From the NCBI RefSeq assembly GCF_002836515.1, contig NZ_PJBC01000013.1, positions 248,001 through 312,000 on the forward strand: DNA of 64,000 bases, written 5' to 3'. The position numbers and the translations under genes were made by a program. Numbering within the stretch: the stretch's first letter is position 1; each line of letters starts with the position of its first letter. Below, one piece after another: positions 1-9,257 of the stretch. The notes beneath the pieces are model-generated. The model was not told the origin of the DNA. It made no database searches and worked only from the letters and a program-made list of their open reading frames with translations. The stretch is from Pseudomonas sp. Choline-02u-1. Lineage in GTDB: Bacteria > Pseudomonadota > Gammaproteobacteria > Pseudomonadales > Pseudomonadaceae.

Positions 1-1008
1 GCCGAGGCCATTGCCAGCGGTGAAGTCCAGGCCCTGACCGAATCCAGCGCGGCATTCATAGAAAAAGCCTCGGGCATCAAAAGCCGTTTTGTCATGGACA
101 AGGACGGCATCCTCGATCCGCAACGCATGGCCCCGCGCCTGCCGGAGCGTTCCAACGACGAGTGGTCGGTGCTCTGCCAGATGGCCGTCGGCGCGGCTGA
201 ACAAGCCTTGCAACGGGCCGGCAAAACCGCCGCCGACATCGATGGCGTGATCGTGGCCTGCTCCAACCTGCAACGCGCCTACCCGGCCATCGCCATCGAA
301 GTCCAGGAAGCTCTGGGCATTGAAGGTTTCGGCTTCGACATGAACGTGGCTTGCTCTTCGGCGACGTTTGGCATCCAGGCCGCCGCCAACAGCGTGCAGT
401 TGGGTCAGGCGCGGGCGATCCTGATGGTCAACCCGGAGGTCTGCACCGGGCACCTGAACTTCCGTGATCGCGACAGCCATTTCATCTTCGGCGATGCCGC
501 GACTGCGGTGATCATCGAGCGGGCCGATCTGGCGACGTCCAAGTACCAGTTCGACGTGGTCAGTACCAAACTGCTGACCAAGTTCTCCAACAACATCCGC
601 AACAACTTTGGCTTCCTCAATCGGGCAGCAGAAGAGGGCATCGGTGCCCGCGACAAACTGTTCGTGCAGGAAGGCCGCAAAGTGTTTAAGGACGTCTGCC
701 CGATGGTCGCCGAGCTGATTGGCGAGCACCTGGAGGAGAACCAGCTCAACGTTGGCGACGTGAAGCGCTTCTGGCTGCACCAGGCCAACCTGAGCATGAA
801 CCACCTGATCGTGCGCAAGCTGCTCGGCCGCGAAGCCAGCGAAGAAGAAGCGCCGGTGATTCTCGACAGCTACGCCAACACCAGCTCGGCCGGTTCGGTG
901 ATTGCCTTCCACAAATATCAGGATGACCTGGCCTCCGGTTCGCTGGCGGTGCTCAGCTCGTTCGGCGCCGGCTACTCAATTGGCAGCGTGTTGCTGCGTA
1001 AACGTTGA
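1..1008 (+). CDS. beta-ketoacyl-ACP synthase III (FabH-like), 5' end outside window
   Basis: The reading frame is open from the first base and runs 335 codons to a TGA, so the start lies outside; relatives are about 370 residues, so roughly 40 are missing. It is a thiolase-fold condensing enzyme joining an acyl-CoA primer to malonyl-ACP in fatty acid synthesis. The Cys-His-Asn triad is complete: Cys118 in NVACSSA, His260 in LHQAN and Asn293 in YANTSSAG (fragment numbering), followed by the C-terminal GAGYSIGS segment. The gene sits directly before an ECF sigma/anti-sigma pair, the same order I recall for PA3286-PA3285-PA3284 in P. aeruginosa, where PA3286 feeds octanoyl-CoA from beta-oxidation into synthesis. 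Substrate preference here is inferred from that relative only. Confidence 0.9.
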   Translation, partial: AEAIASGEVQALTESSAAFIEKASGIKSRFVMDKDGILDPQRMAPRLPERSNDEWSVLCQMAVGAAEQALQRAGKTAADIDGVIVACSNLQRAYPAIAIEVQEALGIEGFGFDMNVACSSATFGIQAAANSVQLGQARAILMVNPEVCTGHLNFRDRDSHFIFGDAATAVIIERADLATSKYQFDVVSTKLLTKFSNNIRNNFGFLNRAAEEGIGARDKLFVQEGRKVFKDVCPMVAELIGEHLEENQLNVGDVKRFWLHQANLSMNHLIVRKLLGREASEEEAPVILDSYANTSSAGSVIAFHKYQDDLASGSLAVLSSFGAGYSIGSVLLRKR

Positions 1009-1143
1009 AACACGTTAATTTCCTCTTAATCGCGTCGATCTTTCCTGGATTCGAAGCGGCTGAAACGCTGTAATTTTTCGGAAATCGCGGCAGGTAAATA
1101 CCTGCCGCGTTCATTTTCGAAATCCGCACAAGGGGATTGATGG

Positions 1144-1755
1144 ATGGCGGCTGACGACACCCAACTGCTCGAACGCTTGCTGGCGGGAGAGCAAAAGGCT
1201 TTCAAGGAATTGGTCGTCCAGTATCAGAGCGCCATGCGCGCAGTGGCTTATGCGATTGTCGGCCAGCGGCATGTCGAAGAAGTGGTGCAGGATGCCTGGC
1301 TGTCGGTAGTGCGCCATCTGGCCAGTTTCGAGGGCCGCTCCAGCCTCAAGACCTGGCTGCTGACCATCACCGCCAATTCGGCCAAGAGTCGCTACAAGCT
1401 CAATCGCCGGGAAGTACTGCTTGATGACCTGCCATCTCCTCACGGCTCTATCGACGACGAGCGGTTTTCTTCGCGCGACGGTCACTGGCTGGTCGCGCCG
1501 TTCGCCTGGCACCAGGACACCCCCGAAGCGCTCCTGACTGAAAACGAACTGCGCGAATGCCTCGAGCATACATTGCTGAGTCTTTCCGACTTGCAGAGCA
1601 GTGTCTTGCTGTTGCGCGAACGTCAAGGCCTGGAGCTGGAAGAGATCTGTAATCTTCTGGAGATCTCGCTCTCCAATGTCCGCGTGCTGCTGCACCGGGC
1701 ACGCTTGAAGGTCTTTGCAACCGTGGAACATTTTGAGGAGACAGGGGAATGTTGA
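1144..1755 (+). CDS. ECF-family RNA polymerase sigma factor
   Basis: A 203-residue sigma-70 family protein with region 2 near the N-terminus (LLAGEQKAFKELV, then VEEVVQDAWLSV) and a C-terminal region 4 helix-turn-helix (LELEEICNLLEISLSNVRVLLHRAR). There is no region 1 or 3, as expected of ECF factors. It should direct core RNA polymerase to a small stress regulon. The ATG has an AAGGGG ribosome site just upstream; another ATG four bases earlier is out of frame and stops at once. The last seven bases overlap the next gene, a zinc-finger anti-sigma factor, indicating translational coupling. The inducing signal cannot be read from the sequence; the adjacent KAS III gene hints at envelope lipid stress. 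Confidence 0.93.
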   Translation: MAADDTQLLERLLAGEQKAFKELVVQYQSAMRAVAYAIVGQRHVEEVVQDAWLSVVRHLASFEGRSSLKTWLLTITANSAKSRYKLNRREVLLDDLPSPHGSIDDERFSSRDGHWLVAPFAWHQDTPEALLTENELRECLEHTLLSLSDLQSSVLLLRERQGLELEEICNLLEISLSNVRVLLHRARLKVFATVEHFEETGEC

Positions 1756-1988
1756 CCTGCAAGGAGCAAGTGGCACGATCCAGCGATTATCTAGAAGGCC
1801 AATTGAGCTTTCGGGAAAAACTGATGGTGCGTCATCACCTGATGTTCTGCCCCAATTGCCGGCGTTTCATGCGGCAGATGCGCTTGATGCAGGCAACCCT
1901 GAAGGCGCTGCCGGAACAAGCGGACGAGAACGTCGATGCTTTGGCTGAACGCCTGGCTGAGCAACGACGAAAAGACAACCCCCTGTAG
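1749..1988 (+). CDS. zinc-finger (ZAS-type) anti-sigma factor
   Basis: A 79-residue soluble protein carrying the ZAS signature of zinc-binding anti-sigma factors: a Cys near the N-terminus (LTCKEQ), and HHLMFCPNCRRF giving the His-x3-Cys-x2-Cys cluster. It most likely holds the preceding ECF sigma factor inactive. The start codon overlaps the sigma gene stop (ATGTTGA), the usual arrangement for sigma/anti-sigma pairs. No membrane segment is visible, so sensing is probably cytoplasmic, for example redox or zinc status acting on the Cys cluster. The charged C-terminal tail has no recognisable domain. Confidence 0.88.
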   Translation: MLTCKEQVARSSDYLEGQLSFREKLMVRHHLMFCPNCRRFMRQMRLMQATLKALPEQADENVDALAERLAEQRRKDNPL

Positions 1989-2085
1989 GAGCTGTCGAGT
2001 GAAACGAGGCTGCGATCTTTTGATCTTGCTTTTAAGATCAAGACCAAAAGATCGCAGCCTTCGGCAGCGCCTACAGGGGTTTTTT
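1979..2085 (+). repeat. 'GTAGGAGCTG..' repeat hairpin, probable terminator of the ECF operon
   Basis: Two inverted arms (CCCCTGTAGGAGCTG and its complement, then AGGCTGCGATCTTTTGATC and its complement) enclose a short centre, and the second arm runs straight into GGGGTTTTTT. The stem plus T-run makes a plausible rho-independent terminator for the sigma/anti-sigma genes. The left arm has been altered in the middle (TCGAGTGAAACGA instead of CCGAAGG). Confidence 0.75.
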
Positions 2086-2165
2086 GCATCCTGCAGAAAT
2101 AACCCAGTGCGAACGAAACGAACGGATGATGGGGATCGTCCCGCCCGCACCGGGCTATCAATTTT

Positions 2166-3488
2166 TTAGAACTTCGCTTCAGCATCCAGCTGCAGGGTGT
2201 TGGCATCTGCATCGCGCTGGCTGCGGCTGGCGAAGTCGGCCTTGGTCAGGAAGTACGTAGCGCCGACGGCGAAGTTCTTGTCGATGTCGTAACCGACCTT
2301 GAACTTGTGCCCGCGCGAACCGGTGGTGCCGTTGGCAAAGTCGGAGTCGGTGAAGGCGCCGACCACGGCGTTGCGCTGTACATCGCGATAGTTGTAATCG
2401 AGGTTGAAACCGAACACTTTCGACTTGGCCCCGAGCAACCATGCGGTGTCCTGATCGGTCACGGCATCATTGTTCTTCACGTACTGACCGTAGAACGACA
2501 GTGGCATCGGCAGGCCGCCAATGTCGACCTGGCTGAACCCTTCATACAGACGGAATTCATTGTTGGCCGAGTTGCCGTTGACGGCCAGGGCGCACGGCGT
2601 CGAGGTGCCGGTGCAACGGCTGTCTTCGTCGTTCTGATAAGCGTAAACGCTGCCGCCTACGGTCATTTTCAGGTTGTCAGTGATGTTGAAGCGGCTGCCC
2701 AGTTGGCCAGCGGTCAGGCGCAGGTCGTGGCGGAATTGCACGCCGTCGCCGTCAACGTTGTCCTTGAGGTTGTAGTTACCCAGGCTACCAAACAGCTCGG
2801 CGCTGCCGCCCAATGGATACTTGTAGGTGACGGCCAGACCTTCCGGGTTGATATCGCTGTCCCAGATCACGTCGCCCATGCTGACCCACGGTTGCAGCAT
2901 CTTGCCGCCGATGATGTGCAGGTTCTTGATCTGGTCGGGATGGTAATCGATGTAGCCGAGGTCGAGCCAGATCTGCTTCTTGTCGAAGTAGTTGTCCTGG
3001 TCCTGGTTGGTCGAACGGGCATCGTCGCCGCCGCCGGTGGCAATACGGATGCCGGTGTCGACTTGCGGGTTGATTTCTGTGTAGGCGCCCAGACGGGCAC
3101 GGATGCGCTGGCGATCCTTGTCGCGGCCGCCGTTGTTCGGCTCGCCGTCGATCTTGATGGTTTCCTGACGGATGCGCACATCGCCCTTGAACTGGGTCTT
3201 GGCCGCCCAAGCCAGTTTCTGGTCGAACAGGCTCTGTTCGTTGCTCTTCTTGGCGACCGCCGCCACTTGTTCGTTGGTTTCCTGCTGCGCCTGTTGGGCG
3301 ATCTGCTGAGCCTTCTGATCCTTGGCCAGTTCTGTTTGCAGCTCGATGTACTGCGCCTGGGAAATCGACCCGTTGGCCTTGAGCATGTCGAGCAGTTTGG
3401 CGTCGACTGCAGCACTGGCCGGAACGCTCATGGCCAGCAACAAGCCGCCGCACAGGGCCGCTGCAGTTTTCGTGGAAGCAAGACGCAT
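2166..3488 (-). CDS. putative outer-membrane porin (Porin_5-type)
   Basis: A 440-residue precursor. Residues 1-26 form a signal peptide (MRLASTKTAAALCGG.. ending ASA), followed by an Ala/Gln/Glu-rich coiled-coil stretch (about residues 35-85) and then alternating aromatic/polar strands typical of a beta-barrel. It ends in Phe as outer-membrane proteins do. I place it in the putative-porin family with a periplasmic coiled coil before the barrel. The ATG with GGAG upstream was chosen over a longer frame because only this start gives a clean signal peptide. The substrate is unknown. It is monocistronic, convergent with the ECF operon. Confidence 0.82.
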   Translation of the reverse strand: MRLASTKTAAALCGGLLLAMSVPASAAVDAKLLDMLKANGSISQAQYIELQTELAKDQKAQQIAQQAQQETNEQVAAVAKKSNEQSLFDQKLAWAAKTQFKGDVRIRQETIKIDGEPNNGGRDKDRQRIRARLGAYTEINPQVDTGIRIATGGGDDARSTNQDQDNYFDKKQIWLDLGYIDYHPDQIKNLHIIGGKMLQPWVSMGDVIWDSDINPEGLAVTYKYPLGGSAELFGSLGNYNLKDNVDGDGVQFRHDLRLTAGQLGSRFNITDNLKMTVGGSVYAYQNDEDSRCTGTSTPCALAVNGNSANNEFRLYEGFSQVDIGGLPMPLSFYGQYVKNNDAVTDQDTAWLLGAKSKVFGFNLDYNYRDVQRNAVVGAFTDSDFANGTTGSRGHKFKVGYDIDKNFAVGATYFLTKADFASRSQRDADANTLQLDAEAKF

Positions 3489-3769
3489 AGCAATCTCCGA
3501 AGATGAAGGGGATGGCTGAACCATCCTGGGCACAACCGACACGAAGGTCGGAAAACTGTGGCCGGGTTAGAACCCGACGCTCTAAAAACAGGCGCCAGTA
3601 TCGCGATGGTTTATGACAGAGCGGTGGCACGGTGATGGCAAGATGATGACGATGCGTATCAGGCGTGAACTATTGAGTTAGAGCACTGTCGGCCGATTGA
3701 GCGTGTGCAACGGGGTCGCGATCAGCGATACTCGCCGGGCTTTGTCGCCAAGCTGTGGAGTGCCAGTGA

Positions 3770-4894
3770 ATGCCGTTGCAACGTCTGCAAAACCTGTCGG
3801 AAATCGCCCCGGCCACTTGGGATGCGCTGGTGCCGGACAACCAGCCGTTCCTGCGTCACGCCTTTCTCAGCGCGCTGGAAGACAGCGCCAGTGTCGGCCC
3901 GCACTCGGGCTGGCAACCCGAGCATTTGCTGCATATCGAAGGTGATCGACTGGTTGCCGCGCTGCCCAGTTATCGCAAGTGGCATTCCTACGGCGAGTAC
4001 GTCTTCGATCACGGCTGGGCCGACGCCTGCGCCCGTGCCGGCATCGATTACTACCCCAAACTGTTGACCGCCGTGCCCTTCAGCCCGGTCAGCGGTCCGC
4101 GCTTGCTGGCGGCGCAGGTCGAGGACGGTTTCGAACTGCTCAAGAGCTTGCCCGGGTATCTGCAGATCGAAGAACTGTCCAGCGCGCACATCAATTTCAC
4201 CGATCCCTTCACCGATGCAGCGATGGCCGAGCAGCCGGGCTGGCTGCAGCGCATCGGCTGTCAATATCACTGGCAGAACCGTGCGTACCGCGATTTTCAG
4301 GATTTCCTCGACGCCCTCAGTTCACGCAAGCGCAAGCAGATGCGCAAGGAGCGCGAGCAGGTGGCGGGGCAGGGCTTTGACTTTGAATGGCTGCAAGGGC
4401 GTGAACTGGATGAGGCACAGTGGGATTTCGTTTACGCCTGCTATGCCAATACTTACGCGGTGCGGCGTCAGGCGCCGTACCTGACGCGTGAATTCTTCAG
4501 CCTGTTGGCCGAACGCATGCCCGAGGCGATTCGGGTGGTCCTGGCCAAACAGGGCTCACGGCCGGTGGCGATGGCGTTCAGTCTGGTCGGTGGTGACAGT
4601 TTCTACGGGCGCTACTGGGGATGCCTGGCCGAGTTCGATCGGCTGCATTTCGAGACGTGTTTCTATCAAGGCATGGATTACGCGATTGCCCACGGTATCC
4701 AGCGTTTCGACGCCGGGGCGCAGGGCGAGCACAAGTTGATTCGCGGCTTTGAACCGGTGATCACCCATTCCTGGCACTACCTGCGCCACCCGGGTTTGAA
4801 AGCGGCGGTGAAGGATTTCCTTCAGCAAGAGCGCGCCGGGGTTCTGGCGTATGCCGAAGAGGCCCGCACCGCGTTGCCTTATCGCCAAACATAA
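3770..4894 (+). CDS. FemAB-like GNAT-fold acyltransferase (DUF482 family)
   Basis: A 374-residue cytoplasmic protein that resembles the FemAB-like/DUF482 family (peptidogalycan biosynthesis-type GNAT proteins). Visible family features are the N-terminal PFLRHAFLSALE segment, SPVSGPRLL, the basic RKRKQMRKER helix, and RYWGC followed by FETCFYQGMDYAI and FDAGAQGEHK in the C-terminal half. Members are predicted N-acyltransferases; no substrate is established and I do not assign one. GGAG lies just before the ATG. A perfect repeat hairpin separates it from the convergent ABC exporter gene. Confidence 0.8.
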   Translation: MPLQRLQNLSEIAPATWDALVPDNQPFLRHAFLSALEDSASVGPHSGWQPEHLLHIEGDRLVAALPSYRKWHSYGEYVFDHGWADACARAGIDYYPKLLTAVPFSPVSGPRLLAAQVEDGFELLKSLPGYLQIEELSSAHINFTDPFTDAAMAEQPGWLQRIGCQYHWQNRAYRDFQDFLDALSSRKRKQMRKEREQVAGQGFDFEWLQGRELDEAQWDFVYACYANTYAVRRQAPYLTREFFSLLAERMPEAIRVVLAKQGSRPVAMAFSLVGGDSFYGRYWGCLAEFDRLHFETCFYQGMDYAIAHGIQRFDAGAQGEHKLIRGFEPVITHSWHYLRHPGLKAAVKDFLQQERAGVLAYAEEARTALPYRQT

Positions 4895-4897
4895 AGC

Positions 4898-4964
4898 AAA
4901 AGATCGCAGCCTTCGGCAGCTCCTACAGGAACCGGTGTAGGAGCTGCCGAAGGCTGCGATCTTT
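4898..4964. repeat. perfect inverted 'GTAGGAGCTG..' repeat, likely bidirectional terminator
   Basis: AAAGATCGCAGCCTTCGG and the following CAGCTCCTACA are mirrored exactly by TGTAGGAGCTG CCGAAGGCTGCGATCTTT around a short AGGAACCGG-type loop, giving a stem of nearly 30 bp. It occupies almost the whole 84-bp gap between two convergent genes, with A-runs on one side and T-runs on the other, so it could stop transcription from both. Confidence 0.85.
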
Positions 4965-4978
4965 CGATCTTGAGGGCA

Positions 4979-6811
4979 TCAATCGATGCCGACAAAGCCT
5001 CCGGTCTGGTGCGCCCACAATCGCGCATACAGGCCACGATGGGCGAGCAGTTCAGCGTGGGTGCCGCTCTCTGCGATCCGGCCGTTCTCCAGCACCACGA
5101 GGCGGTCCATGCGTGCGATGGTCGAGAGGCGGTGGGCAATGGCGATCACGGTTTTGCCCTGCATCAGCGTTTCGAGGCTTTCCTGAATCGCCGCTTCGAC
5201 TTCCGAATCCAGGGCCGAGGTCGCTTCGTCCATGATCAGGATCGGTGCGTCCTTGAGCAGCACTCTCGCGATCGCGATGCGCTGGCGCTGGCCGCCCGAC
5301 AGTTTCACCCCGCGCTCACCAACATGCGCATCGAAACCGCTGCGGCCTTCAGCGTCGGACAGCAGCGGAATAAACTCATCGGCGCGCGCCTTGTGCACCG
5401 CCTCCCACAGCTCGGCGTCGGTGGCGTCGGGTTTGCCGTAGAGCAAATTGTCGCGAATTGAACGGTGCAGCAGGGAGGTGTCCTGGGTGATCATGCCGAT
5501 CCGTTCGCGCAAGCTTTCCTGGCCGACTTCGGCGATGTTCTGGCCATCGATCAGGATGCGCCCGCCCTCGACGTCGTACAGGCGCAGCAGAAGGTTGACC
5601 AGGGTCGATTTGCCGGCGCCGGACGGGCCGATCAAGCCGATTTTCTCCCCTGGTTTTATCGTCAGATTGAGGTCGCCGATGATGCCTCTCTTCTTGCCGT
5701 AGTGAAAATCCACGTGCTCGAAACGCACTTCGCCCGAGGCCACGGCCAGCGGTTTGGCCTGCTCGCGGTCGGTGACGCTGACCGGTTGCGAGATGGTGCG
5801 CAGACCGTCCTGAACCATGCCGATGTTTTCGAAGATCCCGGTGACCACCCACATGATCCAGCCGGACATGTTGACGATGCGAATCACCAGGCCGGTGGCC
5901 AGGGCAATCGCGCCGACGGTGATCAGCGACTGCGTCCACAGCCACAACGCCAGCGCCGTGGTGCCGACGATCAGCAAGCCGTTCATGGTGGTGATTGCCA
6001 CGTCCATGCTGGTCACCACGCGACCGGCCATTTGCGCTTTGACGGTCTGTTCTTCGATGGCTTCCCTGGCGTAGTGCTGTTCGAAGTTGGTGTGGGCGAA
6101 CAGTTTCAGCGTGGCGATGTTGGTGTAGCCGTCGACGATGCGCCCCATCAGTTTCGAGCGCGCGTCAGAGGCTTCCACCGAGCGCTCCTTCACCCGTGGA
6201 ACGAAGTAATACAGCGCGCCGATGTAGGCGACGATCCACGTCAGCAGCGGGATCATCAGGCGCCAGTCGGCCTCGGCAAACAACACCAGCGAACTGATCG
6301 CATAGATCACCACGTGCCACAGGGCGTCCACCGCCTGCACGGCAGAGTCACGCAGCGAGTTGCCGGTCTGCATGATGCGCTGGGCGATGCGCCCGGCGAA
6401 GTCGTTCTGGAAGAAATTCAGGCTCTGCTTGAGCACGTAGCTGTGGTTCTGCCAGCGGATCATGCTGGTCATGCCCGGGCTCAGGGTCTGATGCACCAGC
6501 AGGTCGTGCAGGGCAAAGAAGATCGGTCGCAGCACCAGAGCGACCACCAGCATCCAGGTCAATTCGAGGGCGTGGTCGCTGAAGAAATTCGGGTTGGGCG
6601 TGCCTTGTGCAAGGTCAATGATGCGGCTCAGGTAACTGAACAGCGCCACTTCGATCAGGGAGGCAAACAAGCCGATGACGAGCAGGGCGGCGAAACTCGG
6701 CCAGACCTGTTTCAGGTAATAAACGTAGAAGGGCCAGACGCGGTCTGGGGGAGACGCCGTCGGGGCGTCGCGGAAGATATCGATCAGTTGTTCGAAACGG
6801 CGATAGAGCAT
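4979..6811 (-). CDS. ABC exporter, fused membrane and ATPase domains (MsbA/MDR type)
   Basis: A 610-residue half-transporter. Residues about 35-335 hold six membrane segments with the exporter transmembrane domain; residues about 360-600 hold the nucleotide-binding domain with Walker A GPSGAGKST (395-403), signature LSGGQ (504-508), Walker B ILIMDE (524-529) and H-loop His560. All catalytic motifs are intact, so it should work as a homodimeric exporter of lipids or drugs. It is the first gene on the minus strand before ppiA in coordinate order, matching the PA3228-PA3227 arrangement I recall from P. aeruginosa. The substrate is unknown. Confidence 0.92.
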   Translation of the reverse strand: MLYRRFEQLIDIFRDAPTASPPDRVWPFYVYYLKQVWPSFAALLVIGLFASLIEVALFSYLSRIIDLAQGTPNPNFFSDHALELTWMLVVALVLRPIFFALHDLLVHQTLSPGMTSMIRWQNHSYVLKQSLNFFQNDFAGRIAQRIMQTGNSLRDSAVQAVDALWHVVIYAISSLVLFAEADWRLMIPLLTWIVAYIGALYYFVPRVKERSVEASDARSKLMGRIVDGYTNIATLKLFAHTNFEQHYAREAIEEQTVKAQMAGRVVTSMDVAITTMNGLLIVGTTALALWLWTQSLITVGAIALATGLVIRIVNMSGWIMWVVTGIFENIGMVQDGLRTISQPVSVTDREQAKPLAVASGEVRFEHVDFHYGKKRGIIGDLNLTIKPGEKIGLIGPSGAGKSTLVNLLLRLYDVEGGRILIDGQNIAEVGQESLRERIGMITQDTSLLHRSIRDNLLYGKPDATDAELWEAVHKARADEFIPLLSDAEGRSGFDAHVGERGVKLSGGQRQRIAIARVLLKDAPILIMDEATSALDSEVEAAIQESLETLMQGKTVIAIAHRLSTIARMDRLVVLENGRIAESGTHAELLAHRGLYARLWAHQTGGFVGID

Positions 6812-6899
6812 CAGATAACCGCCCGGAATCCGGGCTCTCCTTTTATCAGTGCGAGCGGCGCAGGCTCAGCCCGGCGCCGCTCGATATGCCCGGCGAAAC

Positions 6900-7463
6900 T
6901 CAGTCGATGCGCTTGGCCGACTTGATGATCACAGGGTCGACAGGCACGTTTTGCATGCCGCTTTTGGTGGTGGTCTGCGAGTTGACGATGATGTCCACGA
7001 CATCCATGCCCTTGACCACTTTGGCGAACACCGCGTAACCAGCGTCACGGCCCGGATCGAGGAATGCGTTGTCGGCAACGTTGATGAAGAACTGGCTGGT
7101 CGCCGAATCAGGGTTGGAAGTACGCGCCATCGACAGGGTGCCACGAACGTTGTGCAGGCCATTGCTGGCCTCGTTCTTGATCGGCGCTTTGGTTTCTTTC
7201 TGTTGCATCTGCTGGGTGAAGCCGCCGCCCTGAGCCATGAAGCCCGGGATCACGCGGTGGAAAATGGTGTTGTTGTAGAAGCCGCTGTCGACGTATTCAA
7301 GGAAGTTCTTCGTGCTGATCGGTGCCTTGACCGGGTCCAGTTCGATTTCGATCTGGCCGTTGGTGGTGTCCAGCAGCACGTGGGGCGCCTTGGCCGGGGT
7401 AGCAGCCATCAGGTTGGCGGCAAACAGTACGGAGCCGGCGGCGAGGGCGAGTTTTTTCAGCAT
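6900..7463 (-). CDS. ppiA: periplasmic peptidyl-prolyl cis-trans isomerase, cyclophilin type
   Basis: A 187-residue precursor with a signal peptide ending near residue 21 (LMAATPAKA) and a cyclophilin domain: [14 protein letters not shown], the [16 protein letters not shown] segment with the catalytic Arg/Gln/Phe residues, and [12 protein letters not shown]. It catalyses proline isomerisation during folding of exported proteins. The upstream hydrolase gene ends three bases before this ATG, so the two are probably cotranscribed. Length and signal peptide match PpiA rather than cytoplasmic PpiB. Confidence 0.92.
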   Translation of the reverse strand: MLKKLALAAGSVLFAANLMAATPAKAPHVLLDTTNGQIEIELDPVKAPISTKNFLEYVDSGFYNNTIFHRVIPGFMAQGGGFTQQMQQKETKAPIKNEASNGLHNVRGTLSMARTSNPDSATSQFFINVADNAFLDPGRDAGYAVFAKVVKGMDVVDIIVNSQTTTKSGMQNVPVDPVIIKSAKRID

Positions 7464-7466
7464 GGG

Positions 7467-8270
7467 TCAGTGATCCTGAGAGTGAAGGTCGGCTGAGGCG
7501 AGAAAATCCAGCAGCGTGTGATTGAAACGTTCGGGTTGATCGAGCGGGGTGGCATGACGCGAGTCGGCAATGACCACCAGCTGCGCATCCGGCAACAGTT
7601 TTACATAGGTTTCTTTTAACGCCACCGGTGTGTAATCACGGTCGGCGCTGATGACGAGCGTTGGACAGGACACCCGGGAAAGTCGTTCCTGAACGCCCCA
7701 GCCCACGATCGCATCGAAGCTGGCGAGATAAGCACGTTTGTCGTTTTTTGCCCAGCGCTCGGCCATTTTTCGTCGCAGGTCGGCCTGTTCCGGTTTGGGG
7801 AAAAGTTTGCTGCCGAGGGCTTTGCCGATGGTTTCCAGGCTGAGCAGGCGCATCAGGCTCCAGCGTTTTAACCACTGCCAGTAATCGTCGCGGCTGCGCA
7901 ATTTGACCTCAGGTGCGCTGTTGACGATGGTCAGGCTCTTGAGCGCTTGCGGCTGATCAACGGCCAGCTGAAAGCCGATCATCGCGCCCATCGACAGCCC
8001 GACGTAGTGCACCTGACCGAGACGCAAGTGTTCGATCAAGGCCGACAAATCGGCGCTGAATGCGGCAATGCTGTAGCGCTCGCGGGGTTTGTCCGAGCGC
8101 CCGTGGCCGCGAATGTCCGGGACGATGACCCGGTAGTGCGCGGCCAGCGCGGGGATCTGCATTTCCCAGTCCAGTGTGCTCGAACCGAGCCCGTGAACCA
8201 GCAGCAACGGCGCGCCGTGGCCATATTCCTCGTAGTGCAGGTTGCAACCTTCGTGCTCGAAATACGCCAT
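7467..8270 (-). CDS. alpha/beta hydrolase
   Basis: A 267-residue alpha/beta hydrolase with the HGLGSS oxyanion region, nucleophile elbow GLSMG (Ser93), acid in SADRD (Asp210 or Asp212) and catalytic His239 in DSRHATP. The fold resembles haloperoxidase/BioH-like esterases (3-oxoadipate enol-lactonase type), but the substrate cannot be inferred. No signal peptide. It precedes ppiA in transcription order by three bases and follows a LysR gene by 14 bases, suggesting a LysR-hydrolase-ppiA unit as in PA3225-PA3227. Confidence 0.9.
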   Translation of the reverse strand: MAYFEHEGCNLHYEEYGHGAPLLLVHGLGSSTLDWEMQIPALAAHYRVIVPDIRGHGRSDKPRERYSIAAFSADLSALIEHLRLGQVHYVGLSMGAMIGFQLAVDQPQALKSLTIVNSAPEVKLRSRDDYWQWLKRWSLMRLLSLETIGKALGSKLFPKPEQADLRRKMAERWAKNDKRAYLASFDAIVGWGVQERLSRVSCPTLVISADRDYTPVALKETYVKLLPDAQLVVIADSRHATPLDQPERFNHTLLDFLASADLHSQDH

Positions 8271-8284
8271 CGGTGAGCTCCGTG

Positions 8285-9208
8285 TCAGGCTTGTTCGGGG
8301 GCGGCGAACGGTGCGTCCAGCGGCAAGGTGTCGAAGGTGCGCAACAGCTCAATGAGGATTTGTGTGGCCGGCCCCAGCGGTTTGTCCTTGTTCGAATACA
8401 GATAAAAGCTGGAGTTGCGCCTGCCGCCCCGATCCAACGGTAGCAGCTTGAGCGAGCCATCCTTCAGTTCCCGGTCGATCATGTGTCGCGGTAGCCAGGC
8501 AAAACCCAGGCCGCTGCTGACGAAGGTCGCGGCGGTGGCGAGACTGCCGACGGTCCAGCGCTGTTCGGCTCCGAGCCAGCCGACATCACGCGGCTGCTGG
8601 CGGCCGGAGTCGCGGATCACCACTTGCATCTGGGTTTCCAGATCCTGAAAGCTCAGTTCGCGATTGAGCCGGTGCAGCGGGTGATCAGGGTGGGCGACGG
8701 CGACGAACTCGACATCACTCAACTCCGCACCGAGGTAGCCCGGAATGCTCAGGCCGGTGATAGCCAGATCCGCCACGCCTTCAAGCAGCACTTCCTCGAC
8801 GCCCGACAACACCTCTTCGCGCAGACGCACGCGGCAGCCGCGACTCTGCGGCATGAACGCGGTCAGAGCGCGGACGATCCGCGCGCTCGGATAGGCCGCA
8901 TCCACCACCAGCCGCACTTCGGCTTCCCAGCCTTGCTCCATGTGATGGGCAAGGTCTTCCAGTTGACTGGCCTGTTTCACCAGTTGCCGGGAACGGCGCA
9001 GCAACACGCCGCCGGCCTCGGTGAGTACGGCTTTACGGCCGTCGATGCGCAGCAACGGCACGCCGAGCTGATCCTGCATGCGCGCCACGGTGTAGCTCAC
9101 CGACGATTGCGAACGGTGCAGGGCCTCGGCGGCCTGGGCGAAACCGCCGTGGTCGACCACGGCCTGCAACGTTCGCCATTGATCAAGGGTCACGCGGGGC
9201 GCTTTCAT
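8285..9208 (-). CDS. LysR-family transcriptional regulator
   Basis: A 307-residue LysR regulator: N-terminal winged helix (LDQWRTLQAVVDHGGFAQAAEALHRSQSSVSY) and a C-terminal substrate-binding-like effector domain. I take the ATG preceded by GGAG six bases away; an in-frame TTG one codon earlier leaves too short a spacer. It heads a same-strand cluster with the hydrolase and ppiA. From memory the syntenic PA3225 of P. aeruginosa represses resistance functions including MexAB-OprM; that role is inferred by position only and should not be assumed here. Confidence 0.9.
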   Translation of the reverse strand: MKAPRVTLDQWRTLQAVVDHGGFAQAAEALHRSQSSVSYTVARMQDQLGVPLLRIDGRKAVLTEAGGVLLRRSRQLVKQASQLEDLAHHMEQGWEAEVRLVVDAAYPSARIVRALTAFMPQSRGCRVRLREEVLSGVEEVLLEGVADLAITGLSIPGYLGAELSDVEFVAVAHPDHPLHRLNRELSFQDLETQMQVVIRDSGRQQPRDVGWLGAEQRWTVGSLATAATFVSSGLGFAWLPRHMIDRELKDGSLKLLPLDRGGRRNSSFYLYSNKDKPLGPATQILIELLRTFDTLPLDAPFAAPEQA

Positions 9209-9257
9209 CAATAGCTCCTCTTGTCCTAAGCTGGCCGTCCCTCATGGAGACTGCCGA

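Noticed and set aside
2307..3506. 399-codon frame antisense to the porin gene
   Set aside because: The porin strand has signal peptide, ribosome site and C-terminal Phe; the antisense product has no recognisable fold.
5465..6925. 486-codon frame antisense to the ABC exporter
   Set aside because: His/Asp/Gln-rich shadow of a gene with intact Walker motifs.
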